A stretch of 64,000 nt of DNA from Iris pallida (lineage: Eukaryota > Streptophyta > Magnoliopsida > Asparagales > Iridaceae). The translations under genes were made by a program, and so were the position numbers. The stretch covers positions 1,933,059-1,997,058 of the forward strand of contig JANAVB010033217.1 of assembly GCA_029216955.1 (NCBI GenBank), given 5' to 3'. This document shows positions 1 through 11,433 of this stretch, in pieces. Each line of letters begins with the position of its first letter. Positions within the stretch are counted from its first letter, which is position 1. The notes beneath the pieces were generated by a model. The model saw nothing but the letters and a program-made list of their open reading frames with translations. It was not told the DNA's origin and did not search any database.

Positions 1-57
1 AGGTTATTGTGGGTATGGATAAGGGCATCCATATTTGGATTTATCCAAATCACAACA
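1..57 (-). mobile_element. Ty1/copia 3' LTR, partial (cut by window edge)
   Basis: Bases 4-57 repeat 57242-57295 almost exactly and end in the same ...ATCACAACA terminus. Read on the minus strand this is the start of an LTR (TGTTGTGATTTGG...). It lies directly after a polypurine tract, so it is the 3' LTR of the minus-strand copia element whose 5' LTR is at 57142-57295. The rest of this LTR and the left target site lie outside the window. Confidence 0.85.
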
Positions 58-66
58 CTCTCCCTT
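58..66 (-). other. Polypurine tract of the copia element
   Basis: On the minus strand these bases read AAGGGAGAG and abut the TGTTGTG start of the 3' LTR. A short purine run immediately upstream of the 3' LTR is the plus-strand primer site used in reverse transcription. The next bases (67-260) resemble the untranslated tail seen before the 3' LTR in many plant copia elements (TTTTTAATGAGACAA on the minus strand). Confidence 0.75.
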
Positions 67-859
67 GGATGTCCACTTTAATTATTGTCTCATTAAAAAC
101 TTTTCTAGGAAAAACCCTTTGGAAAAAATTCATAGAAAAGAAAATAGTACAATAATATTCTTCAGGAATATAAGTCTTCAGGAATCTAAGTGGGTGCGAC
201 TTACACTGCCTCGTTAAAAATCTTTCGAATGGAAAACCCAGTGGAAAAAAATCTCAACGAAGGAAAAGAGTTCAATGCGCAAAGACATGCTTCAAGATGT
301 CTCCATTAGCATCTTCAGGATGCTTGCATCTACAGGATGCTCTCCCTCAAAATATTACATTATTGTTCTTACATCAATTCAAAATAAAAAATCAACCCCC
401 AATACAATTTAAATATTACATATCATCCCAATACTTTATTTGTCTATACATTTATACCCGTATCCTTATGAAGAGGTTGCAGGCTTTATTTGATTCTTGA
501 AAGCTCGCAACTCCCCCTGATATGTCGAACTGTTGAAAATATAGTCATGCACATTCCCTGTTCGCTTTGGTGAAATTGTCGCAGTGATTTGATTTATTCT
601 CTATACCTGCAACGTTACTTATAAAAACATACCTTGTTTGTGGTATCCGCTTAATGGAGTATCAGGTAAATATCATTTAGCCGCATATCTCATTAGATCA
701 AAATATTCATCAAGAATAATTTATGTGCCTAATATTATTCTAAAATATTGTGCTCAGTAAATAATTTTTTTTATATTCTTTAAAGATGGTACTTTAGGAC
801 CCATAACATGTTCTTTTGGTTGTAAAAGTTCCTATTGATCGGACCATTATAGGTATATC

Positions 860-1195
860 ATTCATATTAAATCTCTGCAAGAGATTTATCTCTACATGAG
901 ATTTATAGTAGATCTCTTCTAGAGATTCATCTTTTCATGAGATTACATGAGATATCTTCTGGAGATTCCTCTCTTCTGGAGATTTCGATCTCTACGTATC
1001 TCTTCTGGAGATTCCTCTCTTCTGGAGATTCTGATCTCTACGGGAGATTTCGATCTCTACTGGAGATTCCAATCTCTTCGGGAGATTACAATCTCTTCGG
1101 AAGATATTTCAAATCTCTTCAGGCGATATTTCAAATCTCTTCAGGAGATTTTCTCTTTAGAAGGCACTCTTAATCTCTTCATGAGATCTTCTCTT
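860..1195. repeat. Tandem array of short inverted units (GAGAT...ATCTC)
   Basis: The stretch consists of units such as TCTCTTCTGGAGATTC and ATCTCTACTGGAGATT, each a small imperfect palindrome with AGAGAT/ATCTCT arms around CTTCTGG or CTACGGG. About 15 units occur with 17-35 base spacing. The array lies inside the decayed copia pol region. It produces two apparent overlapping ORFs rich in SGDS/LEI repeats, which I do not regard as genes. Confidence 0.8.
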
Positions 1196-1860
1196 CAGAA
1201 GGTGACCATTTTGATGAATTCGTTCAGAGATTTCTCCATAAACTCAATGAGCCTATCACATTCTTCTGGATGGTTTAATCCATATGTAGATCCTTCGGGG
1301 ATAACATGATAATATCAAATCCTTTAAGGATTTACTTGAAAATTTTAAATCCACGACCTTCGATAATATATCTTATCGTCTAGGTTATCACGATCGAAGA
1401 ATATATTTATTCATATTCTATTCATGATCATTTCATGAATCCTTAAGCTCTTATATATTTGGATCTCTATTTGTTACAAACACCATTCAAAACCTACCAG
1501 GTTTATTCCTTTGGGTTTTGTATATAGGACTGAACACTCCACGTTTTACGAGAAATATCGCATCATTTTCTTCCTTCAAGGATTATGAATTCGTGGTTTG
1601 GTTTTATCATTCATTTTCATCACCCTTTTTATTCTCATTCGATAATGTCATCTATGATAATTTTTCTTGATCCCAAATTTCTCTTAACTATGTACAAAAC
1701 ATAGATTTTATGAGTACCGGCACCTCTTTCTCAGTCTCTTCTGAAATCTGAGGTATATCCTCTACCGGAGCGATATACTTTGAGAAATTGGATATTTGGT
1801 TCATGACATTTTCCGGACCGTCATGAACTTTTTTTCTACATGAGATGCTTCTTCGGGAGC

Positions 1861-2635
1861 TATTTTTTCAAGAGCATTAGGGTGTGTTATAATTTTTTTT
1901 GGCCACTTCTTCTGGAGAGTTGGATCATTAGAACCTTTATTATTATTTGGTTCCTTTGCAGTACTTCTATTAGAAGATAGATTCATAGTTGGTATAACCA
2001 TTTATACAGCATAATCGAGTAACATCTAATAATTTATGTAATGAAATACAAGAAATAATTTCTTCTAATTTAGTCAAGATCAGATAAAGTAAAAATATGC
2101 CATGACTTCTGGAATGAAGTTTTAGAACGTTCTTCGAGAACGATGATGCAAGACATTCTTCTAGAACGATGCTTTACGACGTTCTTCTAGAACGATAAAT
2201 CACGATGTTCTTCTAGAACGATAATTTACGATGTTCTTCTGGAACGATAATTTATCTTCTTCATATCTCCCCCTAACGGCGAGAATTATGTCTTATTAAT
2301 GTGACAGATCATAAATATATTCTCTCACAAAAATATCTCATGTCAAGCAGATTTAATAATCTAAGGAGATAAACATAATAATTCATAAAACATAGATGTC
2401 AATATTACAGTTTCAAACAATACCAACATAAGCCATCTAAAAGAGATGCAATTCAAGACTATGCTACTAGTTATTCATATACAATCTTCAGAATTTATGG
2501 TTTAAAAAAAAAACTTATCCTTGAGATCAAGAATGTATGCTGCAATTTAGTAAGTAATGATCACACGAATTATTTATAATAATTATTATCATCATTGATT
2601 TGTGATGACTTGTCGATTGTGTCACAATTTAAAAA
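1861..2635. repeat. Direct repeat D, left copy (copia integrase segment)
   Basis: These 775 bases recur at 53757-54520 in the same orientation with few substitutions. The left copy ends exactly where the CACTA terminus begins. The right copy begins exactly at the other CACTA terminus and then runs on into unique copia sequence (TATATGTGATTATTCG). The repeat is therefore a flanking duplication of the insertion target and not an LTR: it lacks TG...CA ends and reads through copia integrase. Confidence 0.85.
2128..2255. repeat. Tandem array of GTTCTTCTAGAAC hairpin units
   Basis: Five units of the form ACGTTCTTCTAGAACGAT are spaced by 8-12 bases; each is a near-perfect palindrome centred on CTAG or CTGG. 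On the minus strand the ancestral reading is VPEEHRKL, matching the linker after copia integrase (VPEERREL), so the array seems to have grown from a coding segment. The copy at 54020-54135 has fewer units, so the number changed after duplication. Confidence 0.75.
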
Positions 2636-2654
2636 CACTACAACAAAAAATCCT

Positions 2655-2910
2655 TTTAATGACGGCTAAAAAGCGTCATTAATGATGAACCATGACGCTT
2701 TTTTTCAAAGCAACCGTTATGAAAATGGGTGTTATAAATATTTTTAAAAGCGTTATAAAAAAAACCGTCATGAATAGTTTCTATAAAAGCGTTATGAATA
2801 GTTAATATATAGTGCACAATTCAGGACATTTTGAAAGCGTTATGAATAGATAATCTGTATAAGCTCAATGGAGAACATTTATAACACTCAATATTACCGA
2901 ACTCATCACA
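2655..2910. repeat. CACTA left subterminal repeats
   Basis: At least five copies of AAGCGTYATKAAT-like words occur in both orientations (AAAAGCGTCATTAATGA, AAAAGCGTTATAAA, AAAGCGTTATGAATAG twice, GCGTTATGAATAGATAA). CACTA transposase-binding arrays have this architecture. Matching but fewer words (AACGCTTAGG, GAGCGTTATTAATAG, GGCGTCATCAATACG) lie at the right end. Confidence 0.65.
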
Positions 2911-3109
2911 TTTATAACGCTTAATACTGCACATTATATATTACTTTCCAAAAACTTCTCAATTCAATTTTAAAATAATCACTTTGAACTATATTCACAA
3001 GAAAACATCGAAATGTTATATCACCATCTTCATTACATTATCTCAAAATAGGGTATCCAAATACATATATTTACAACTACTACTTAAATGGATCCTCAAA
3101 ACAAGTAAT

Positions 3110-3169
3110 TACTTTGGCTTCAACTTGAGCACATCAAAACTGTCAACATCACGTGTAGCAAATTCCTGA
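3110..3169 (-). pseudogene. Possible terminal-exon fragment of an unidentified host gene
   Basis: On the minus strand a pyrimidine-rich acceptor (CTTTTTCAG) at about 3170 precedes an open segment reading EFATRDVDSFDVLKLKPK and then a stop. It lies downstream of the bromodomain fragments in the same orientation and could be a 3' exon captured with them or from another gene. I cannot name it. It is reported because the splice acceptor and reading frame fit together. Confidence 0.3.
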
Positions 3170-3518
3170 AAAAGATAAAAACATGGTTCAATATACTTTG
3201 TAATATTGCTCATGTACCAAAATATAAACTGAGGAACTGGCATTACCTGTCTAAATCAATCCCTTCCTAGGGTTTACAGGTTTCTACATGCCCAGAGAAA
3301 AGAGAAATTAGCTACAAATAGAAACCAATTCAGATATTGTACAATAAAGAAATAGTTATGTTCCTGGCCCAGATAACTGCCCAAGTAAAACAGATGGTCA
3401 GTTGTAGACCTCAAAACAGATTCTAGTCCAATTGATAACTAAGAAGCAAAGCGAAGTGAACTGTTTACAACAGAACACAAACGAAGTGCAAATAATTCAG
3501 AGCAGTGAGACTACCAAC

Positions 3519-3959
3519 CTCTAATTGTTCCAAGCAAGCATAAGCTCCACTTGACATCTTGCTCCACACGATTGTGAAATCCATGGGATTCTCAACGATG
3601 TCAAAGTTATCTGGAAGCTGCACGCATCAATAAAAAAACCCACTAGTCATACCAGGTGTGGATGTTCCAAGCAAGCATCCGCTTGATTGTGTTCTTCATT
3701 GGAGGCCTGCCCTTTCGTACAATCCAAGGTTCTGTCTCATTGTCACTTTCTTGCCTCCAACTCTTGAAGTCTTTTTGTGCAAGCTCTTGGATATACCGTG
3801 CCTGTACAACAAAAAAATCATTGTACGATGTGACAAAACTTCCAACAAAATCATTCTTTAAATAGAATATAGATTAGGTTATAATACTTACCTGTCGATA
3901 GTAAATTGTGTTTGGTGCATTATATTACATAGCATTTGAGCTTATTAAGAAGACATCAC
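3519..3959 (-). pseudogene. Captured bromodomain-protein gene fragment, exons in rearranged order
   Basis: Three minus-strand exon-like blocks have splice signals. Block a (3892-3959) reads DVFLISSNAM.YNAPNTIYYRQ, with one TAA where relatives have glutamine. Block b (3653-3801) reads ARYIQELAQKDFKSWRQ... through VRKGRPP. Block c (3519-3617) reads LPDNFDIVENPMDF...GAYACLEQLE. These match the plant BRD7/BRD9-like bromodomain family, where c (the NPMDF core of the acetyl-lysine reader) should precede a and b. Here the order is a, b, c, so the fragment is circularly permuted. The 16-mer ATGCTTGCTTGGAACA is shared by b (3663-3678) and c (3526-3541). The fragment cannot encode a functional reader. 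Confidence 0.7.
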
Positions 3960-3962
3960 CTG

Positions 3963-4899
3963 CAAATGCATCAAAAACTGAAGTCAAATACAATCATAAG
4001 CTAAAATGAAAGAAAACTTTTGAGAAAAAAGATGTCTCACGTTGTGTCGGACACTTATCGGACATTTCAAGGACTCCAAACTACACTAGAACACACCAAA
4101 ATAGGTGGCAAAATGTGTCGAATCTTTGTCCGTGCCAGATACACTGTAAGTGTAAACCAAAACTACTTCCTGTTTCAGATATCAAAGGAGTCAAATCCCA
4201 CTACGTATAATGCTTGGAGTAAGCCCATGATAATAACAAAAAAGGGATAGTATGCTTAGAATGATTGATATCTTCACTAAATGGTATTTTGTTCTTCTTT
4301 GCACAACATAAGACAAAGTGAAATACCATAAAATTTAGAACGAATACATAAGCTAGAGGAATTTGATACTAAGACTGATTTAAGAAAAAAATAAAAATTG
4401 GTTTGTTAGTACAATTATACAATTTAAGCATAATTGAATCACAACAATACCAACAAAAATAGGAAAACTCCAATCCAAATTCTTTTTTAGGGTTACCACA
4501 TCTTTGTACCATATAGCTGCTCTTTTAAGTCTTAACGGTGATTATATTGCATAATAAGCAACATTGCTCAAGGGACTATTCATAATTGCAAGTAATTAAT
4601 AATTTGATAAGCTTTGTGAAGTCTATACAAATGTGTAGGTATTCTAGATTACTCAAATCAAAATTAGAAACAGAATCTGGCTTGACATATATTTGCATAT
4701 CAATGTACAATTTGTACAGGAAAGACAAACAAGGCTAGAAGATAAGTACCTTAGTATAACCATTAAGGTTGAGTAAAATCTGCCTGTACATTTTCTCTAA
4801 GCTAGTAGTCCATGTCCTGTCAAAATCAAGCCTAGCCAGCCCAGAGCGACCCAATACAACTATCAGCATGTGGGAGGGGGGGGGGGTTGTTTTACGTTC
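3963..4899. other. CACTA interior without recognised genes
   Basis: This is AT-rich sequence between the bromodomain fragment and solo LTR A. One 76-codon plus-strand ORF (4020-4250) has no family features I recognise. The segment at 4740-4830 could contain intron or exon remnants on the minus strand, but no consistent splice frame was seen. A G13 run occurs at 4874-4886. Confidence 0.5.
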
Positions 4900-5315
4900 A
4901 AAACTGTAGCTCCCCTTCCCGAAAATTCTGAAATATTTTATTAGTATTATTTATTTTAATTAAATAGTGAATTTTATTATTGGAACAATTTTTATTATTA
5001 ATAAGGTTATTTTGTGGAGGTTTAATAAGCATGTTCGTTCCCTTTTGGTAATATAGTTATTACTGAGTCGATTTATGGTAAATTAAATTTATATATATGT
5101 AGATATAAATGTGCTCTCCTATAGATGAATAATAAGGATATTGATATATAGATATTGATATTTAGGATATTGATGTAAAGTATTTCAGTTTTTTTGAGTT
5201 AAGGATATATATAATATATGCGGTATATATATATTTTGAATAATAGATATATATGTGTATGTATACGATTATAGGGAAATATATTTTGTGTAAGTATTTA
5301 TATAAGTGGGTGTAT

Positions 5316-5845
<530 letters not shown>

Positions 5846-6076
5846 TTGTATATATACGGATAAAATTGTGTGTATATATATTTTAGCTATATATTATATG
5901 TATTCAGGAGATCCCAGCCAAGCCAGGCCATAACAGGCCCGGCCCATAGTTTCTGCCCAAGCCCCCGAGCCTAGCTAGGGAGAGTCCCAACCGAGCAGGC
6001 CTGAACACCCCTTACCCCAGCAATAGCTAACCCGAACCCAGGTTTTCTTTTCCCCCTGCGTTCTGTAAACGCGTAG

Positions 6077-6084
6077 TATATAAT
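6077..6084 (+). promoter_or_regulatory. Candidate LTR TATA box (LTR A)
   Basis: TATATAAT lies just downstream of a GC-rich stretch and upstream of GAGAGAGAGAGG...AAACCCTAATC, which looks like a transcription start and leader. The equivalent place in LTR B has GTATATAAC at 9471-9479, and LTR C has TATATATGTCGATATATAC near 43481. The position is consistent with the U3/R boundary of the family. Confidence 0.5.
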
Positions 6085-7439
6085 CATCGAGAGAGAGAGG
6101 AGGGGCTAAACCCTAATCTCCTCTAACCCACGGCACCCCGACCCCTGGGCGGTCCCAGTGCGGCGTATGGCTGCCGCCGGCGCGGCAAGTCCGGAGCACG
6201 GCCGCGCGCGACAGGAAACAGTACCCAGCGCGACAGGGAACAACACCGCTACGGGGCTGACTTCGCGGAAGGTTCCCCGCCACCTCGCTTCGTCGATTCT
6301 CAAACCGCTTACGCAGGTACGAAGCTAACCTATAGCACTTCATTCTCCTTCAAATAGATTTGGAAGTAGTGCGCTAGGTTGCCCAGAAAACAGATGCGAA
6401 CATGACGAAAAACCATTCGAAAATCAGAACAATTTTCTAGTCGAAACCCCCATGTTCGAGGATCGTTCTCGATCAACCCAGTCCAATATTAGAAAAACTT
6501 TCTGAAGAGACTTTTAGACAACATATAGGTCTTCATCATCCTTTTTGTGGATTTGGAAATCATCGACCGAACGTCGAGAAATCGAATCCCAAAGTCTTCC
6601 AAAAATTCGTTTTCAAAACTTGAAAATTGTTCCACATGACGTGCGTCACGCCAATCCGGACGACGTGGTCGCGAACCGAAAGTATCGAAAGCTGCGTAAC
6701 GGTTTCGTGGTCGTATGGGCTTTGACGGAATTCAAATTGGTCACGTGTGCGCGACGAATTTGATGCGTATCCGTCGAAATTCCCCGTATCGTGCACTTTG
6801 CAAATTTCTCAATTACTTTGTGCACGCTCGTCAGATCGAGACAAAACTTGTGCCAACAGGACCATATCATTTTTCTGGTCCTGTTTGCCAAGTTTGGTCC
6901 AATTCTGAGATAGTTGAATCCGACGTCGTTTTGCGGGCCCTACGGTCCCACTCAACGGGCGATTTTGTGCACGGTCCGTCGGAATCCAACTTTGGACATA
7001 CGGTTGGATTCGTATCAGAAAATTGGATTCGTAGACATGTAGTTTGACGACTTTAGAGACCGTTGACTCTGGCACGCTTTTCGGTACAAAGCGGGTCCAA
7101 CGACGGACACCGTTTTGGCCCAAAATTACTGTTTTACCCCTGTGTCCAGAATTGGACGTAAGGACAGGCAATCCTAGCTAATTGGACTATTCTGAGATCA
7201 TTGGTATTGTTTATTTCAGCTTCAGGGGACTGTTGTACGGGTTTTGACTATTGTGGCATATTGAGTGATTTGGATCATCGGTTTCACCAGCACAGGACCA
7301 CAGGCGAGTACAGTTTATTGTCTGCATTTTGATATTGATCTTTACTATATTTTATTGATTAGTCATTGGTTATGTGATATTTTTATACTCTATTATAAAT
7401 TGTTGAGTCGGAAATGAGAAGTACCAAGGATGTGTGATC

Positions 7440-7655
7440 AGACCGTAGACATTGTAGATATCGTAGACATTGTAGATATCGTAGACATTGTAGATATCGT
7501 AGACATTGTTTATTTTATGCAGTAGATCTCGTAGACATTGTAGATATCGTAGACATTGTAGATATCGTAGATATTGTTTATTTTATGCAGTAGATCTCGT
7601 AGACATTGTTTATTTTATGCAGTAGATCTCGTAAACATTGTTTAAATTCTGCAAG
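7440..7655. repeat. 18-bp minisatellite (GTAGACATTGTAGATATC)
   Basis: About ten copies of an 18-base unit alternate with TTTATTTTATGCAGTAGATCTC interruptions. The array sits at the same relative location as unrelated arrays in other family-1 LTRs, for example the 43-bp array at 41577-41925 in LTR B. Confidence 0.85.
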
Positions 7656-8100
7656 TAGACATCGTAGACCGTGCGGTGTAGTACCCCAGACCGATCACAT
7701 ATCAAAGGTACTTCTAACGGTGGAAAAGTATATTGGTCTATTTATTACTATTGATTTTTCTCACGGCTTTACTGTTATTTTCAAAACTCATGATTGATGC
7801 CTAACCTTTGTCTTATAGTCATTTTCTTTATTTGAAATTACATTCGGTGAATTGTGCTCGTTCCATTCCTGACTGGAAACCAACATTTTCAGGTTAGCCG
7901 TGGATTCACTTAGCTTGGGAGTGATGGGAGTACTTGCAGACAAAAGCCTAGAGACTAGCTAGATAGTTGAGTTATAGTCTTTCATTTAATTGTACAAGTT
8001 TATATTCTTCTACAAATGTAAACTTGTGATCATTGTAAATTAAATTAATTATGTGAATGAGCATCTTTGTGATTATGATATTCATGGCCGTGACAGCGTT

Positions 8101-8123
8101 CTACCGCCGACACTGCGGCGTAG
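8101..8123 (+). other. Conserved hairpin near LTR 3' end
   Basis: CTACCGCCGA...GCGGCGTAG can fold with CTA(c)CGCC pairing to GGCGTAG. The same block recurs in the LTRs ending at 45460 (about 45388) and 52117 (about 52045), with a G-U in place of a G-C pair at 45388. It also recurs in inverted orientation in the different solo LTR at 17787-17815. It is therefore conserved across LTR families that otherwise differ, suggesting a role at the R/U5 end. Confidence 0.55.
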
Positions 8124-8183
8124 GCTGGCTTGGACACGTCTCGTATCCGTTTAAAAAAAAAAAACCGGGTGCGGGTCGTGACA

Positions 8184-8327
8184 AAAACCACTTGAAGTGC
8201 ATATGCAAAATTATGTGCATCTGGGATAGACAAAATATGAAACAGGTGAAAATTGGTATTTCTTTTGTGTGAATTAAAAGAAACCTGCTGAAGGTAATTC
8301 TCTTTATTTGAAAGCAAAGATGATTAC
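8184..8327. other. CACTA core remnant between two solo LTRs
   Basis: These 144 bases separate solo LTR A from solo LTR B and include one TSD copy of each (AAAAC at 8184, ATTAC at 8323). They would join 4899 on the left and 52247 on the right in the pre-insertion sequence. No gene is recognised in them. Confidence 0.7.
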
Positions 8328-9014
8328 TGTAGCCTCTCTTCCCGGAAATGTTTTTTGAAATATTTTTTTATTTTTTTATTTATTTGATTAAATGGTGATT
8401 TTTAGATTTTATAAATAATTAATTAGTTAATTATTACGATAGACGATTTTAGTCATGGTTAGGAATTGGAGTACAAGACGACTAGAAATTATGGCATAGA
8501 TAGTGCAGTGGCGTGCTTTGACTAGTGTTTAGCCATGGTAAGGGAATGCCGAGCCATAGGTGTGTCCTAACTAGGAAAATCAGGCCAAGTTATAGCATGA
8601 CCATTATAAATAAGTTTAATTAATTATTATTAGATTTATTGACTTTGCAGGAACCCGGTTGAACCAAGTTAGTCTGAACTGGGCCGAACCAAGCCCAAGC
8701 CCATGTAGTCATGCGGTACGTCCAGCGGCATTCGTGTTGGTGTATTTTGGTATGATTGTGTTGTATTTAGTTTTAACGATCTAACGAATATTTTCTAAAT
8801 ATTCGTTAATTAAATGTTATAAATATCATTATCTGATATTCAATGATATTTGTGTAAAGTGGGTCGTCGTACATTTTGGGGTCATTCGACTGTACGTAAT
8901 GGTATATACACCATTACTGGTTTATTGAATTTTGTTATTACTAGTAGTATTATTATTATTTTATTATCAATATTATTGAGGTTATTATTAAATAATACTA
9001 TTTTATTATTATTG

Positions 9015-9150
9015 GTTATATGTGTGTGAATATATATACGTATATGTATATATATATATATATATATAAATATTCGTATAAATGTATAGGTACATATATA
9101 AATATACGTATATATGTATATATATATATATGTTTTAGATATATAAATAT

Positions 9151-9220
<70 letters not shown>

Positions 9221-9222
9221 AA

Positions 9223-9286
<64 letters not shown>

Positions 9287-9330
9287 AGTGTATATGTGTA
9301 TACATATGTGTGTGTATATACATATAATTA
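9015..9330. repeat. TA microsatellite in LTR B
   Basis: (TA)n with TG, TATG and TTTTAGATATA variants. A palindromic TGTTTTAGATATA / TATATCTAAAACA pair (about 9131 and 9216) brackets part of the array. The position corresponds to the microsatellite of the other family-1 LTRs. Confidence 0.95.
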
Positions 9331-9470
9331 TATAGAAAACAAAACAAAGCAAATAATTGAAAAGCCAAAGCGGCTACCCGGCCCACCCAACTGCAACATT
9401 TGTCCCCACAGTCCAAAGGGCCCGGTGAGCAGAACACAGCCCCCCCCGGTACTGTAACCGTATAGTGTAC

Positions 9471-9479
9471 GTATATAAC
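9471..9479 (+). promoter_or_regulatory. Candidate LTR TATA box (LTR B)
   Basis: GTATATAAC follows the GC-rich block and precedes AACAAGGAGGGGAGATT...AAACCCTAAAG, the same order as in LTR A. Confidence 0.45.
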
Positions 9480-10455
9480 GAACAAGGAGGGGAGATTAAA
9501 ACCTCAAAACCCTAAAGCCAGCCACCACTCCCGAACCTTAGTGACCCTCGACAACCAGGCGAGCGCCGTGGACGCCTGCACAGCGCCAACGGCCGGCCAG
9601 AGCGCCGCCAGGGCCGGCCGTGCGCCAGCAGTGCAGTCGACTGCAGTAGCAGCCACCATCTATGGGGCTGACTTTGCAGCCGGCTTGCGATCTACTCGCT
9701 GCATATTTTTTTGATTCGTTTTCTCGGGTATGTCCCCAACCTATACAAGAGTATTTTCTTTCAAGTAGATCGAATTTATATGCTTTATGTTGGCCGATAA
9801 GTTGACTCGAAGTCGACGAAAAACATGTTTGTTAACAGGGAAAAACCCAGTCCCAACATCGGTTTTTGAAGGCGATTCTTTGCCGGTTCACCGACAGTTT
9901 CGAAAATCTAATTGAAAAGAAGTTTAGACAACCTAACCGCGAAGAAAACCTCATTATTAGTTTTATTTATCGTGGATTATACAGTAGTAGAACTCGGATT
10001 GAAAATCAAGAAAAATCATAAAAAATAGTTTTCGAAAACTTGGAAATCCTTCGATACGACGTGCGTCCCGCCAAACCGGGCGACGTGGTCGCGAACCAAA
10101 AGCATCGAAAGGTACGTAACGGCTTCGTAGACGTGTGGGTGCTTGCCATTAAAATCTTTTGATGTAATTTCAATACAAACAGAACAGTGTTACAATGTAG
10201 GACTTGGACGTAGTCCTAGGAGTACACTTTTGTTTATCTTGGTCCTTTGTGCCGATGGAGCGAGTGGTAATGTGTTGACTCCGTTGACGATCTGACGACG
10301 GTTCTCGGTTCTCTGAAGGCCTGAGTTGCTCTGGGTGCTGGAGCTTACGGAGAGGAAGAAGACGTTGAGTGTCTGTATCTGCCTCTCTGTATATCGGTGG
10401 TTGTGCGATGTATATAGATCTCTGTCTGTGTGTGTGAAAGAAGGAAATGATCCCT

Positions 10456-10465
10456 CTATTTATAG
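10456..10465 (-). promoter_or_regulatory. Tat LTR sense TATA box
   Basis: On the minus strand this reads CTATAAATAG followed by AGGGATCATTTCC, and about 80 bases downstream by CTATATACATCGCAC. It is conserved at 38833-38842 in the other LTR copy. It lies about 315 bases from the LTR 3' end, a reasonable place for the U3 promoter that drives the element's genomic transcript. Confidence 0.6.
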
Positions 10466-11424
10466 TTTTGCAGGCTGGCTGCTCATGCGCGCATATGCAG
10501 GATGCGCCTGTTTGTGGGGATGCCACGTGGTGATAGCTGATGGAGGCGCATGGACGCTATGCTCTGATTGAGGAGTTGAACTCTTCTTGTTGCATTTGTG
10601 GGCTGCGGCAGAGCTGACACGTAGCAATGGAGAAGATCTTTCGGTTGCCGAGATCTTGGGTGATTAGCACCCCTTCATAGGCTGAATCAAGTCAAAGGAT
10701 GCGTGTCGTAGGTCCATGGCTCGAAGATCTTAGATTTGGTGGGGGAGTGATCTGATAGGATGCGCCTGGGATTGGACGCATGAGGAGACTTTGGCTCGTA
10801 ACCTTTAGGAGTCATGAACCAGTCGAGGCGCATGACTTTTGAGGCGCATGTGGGGCTTCAGCAGTGACTTTACTTCTATCTTTCGGGATCAGAGAAAAGT
10901 CTGAGGCGCACGACTTTTGAGGCGCATGCAGAGATTTGGGCGCATGGCTGTGGAGGCGCATACGAGATGGTTGGGCGGCCACGTGGCTTGTAACCGCCAG
11001 AGGAAAGCAATGATGATACTGACGTCGGCGATGCTTCATCTTCTGCAAAAGCTGTCAAGTTCAGTCCTCGGGGGACGTGCTGCCAACTCTGTCAGACTTC
11101 AGCATTTAATGTTTTTGACAGGTAATGGGCTGTTGAGTGGACGCATCGATCGACGTTCCACTAGGCGCATAGGGACGCATGGGGCGCATCCTCGTATGGT
11201 GCTTGGTACTGATGGGCGCATCAGTATGATGTGCGGTCTGGCCGGCACATCCTTTTGCATGATACGTCTTTATGGGCCCAACTGTTACGTTCTTTGAGTG
11301 CTTTAAATAGCCATTTTTGACTTGGCTGAATTTGAAGCGTCAGGTTCATCACCATTTAATGCAAATTTATTGCACAGGATTCGGAGAGCCAGCCACTTGG
11401 CGCATGGGTTTGATTTGCCCGGCC

Positions 11425-11433
11425 AATAAATAG
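11425..11433 (+). promoter_or_regulatory. Candidate antisense TATA box in Tat LTR (weakened)
   Basis: AATAAATAG on the plus strand corresponds to a perfect CTATAAATAG at 39801-39810 in the other copy. Both are followed by TGGTATG(C/G)AGAGAGAG. The plus strand here points toward the antisense ORF that starts near 13578, so the LTR may be a bidirectional promoter. This copy has lost the consensus. Confidence 0.45.

Larger units (their letters stand above)
67..2635 (-). pseudogene. Decayed copia polyprotein, 3' portion (integrase C-terminus to reverse transcriptase)
   Basis: There is no long ORF, but copia landmarks appear in order on the minus strand. Around 2390-2270 the frame reads IIKSA.HEIF...FSPLGGD with stops, which matches the segment copia integrases carry before their linker (IIKYLEP...FPxLGGE). 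Around 1530-1495 PKGINLVGFEWCL matches the start of copia reverse transcriptase (EGVKPVGYKWVF). Around 1310-1240 VIPEGS...NHPEECDRL continues in a decayed frame. Stops and frameshifts are frequent, so the element is old and inactive. Two short hairpin-unit tandem arrays have expanded inside it (860-1195 and 2128-2255). The family assignment rests on motifs I recognise, not on an alignment. Confidence 0.7.

Noticed and set aside
937..1309. Repetitive SGDS/LEI-rich ORFs
   Set aside because: They follow the hairpin-unit tandem array and are open only because the repeat unit lacks stops.
1861..2635. The D/D' repeats as LTRs of a 52-kb element
   Set aside because: No TG...CA ends, no primer site or polypurine tract, and the sequence reads through copia integrase.
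7440..7655. CRISPR-like array
   Set aside because: A continuous 18-bp tandem repeat without spacers, in plant LTR DNA.
10326..10571. Cys/Leu-rich ORF within the Tat LTR, repeated in part near 38700
   Set aside because: It is antisense to the LTR leader, differs between the two LTR copies, and lacks a domain.
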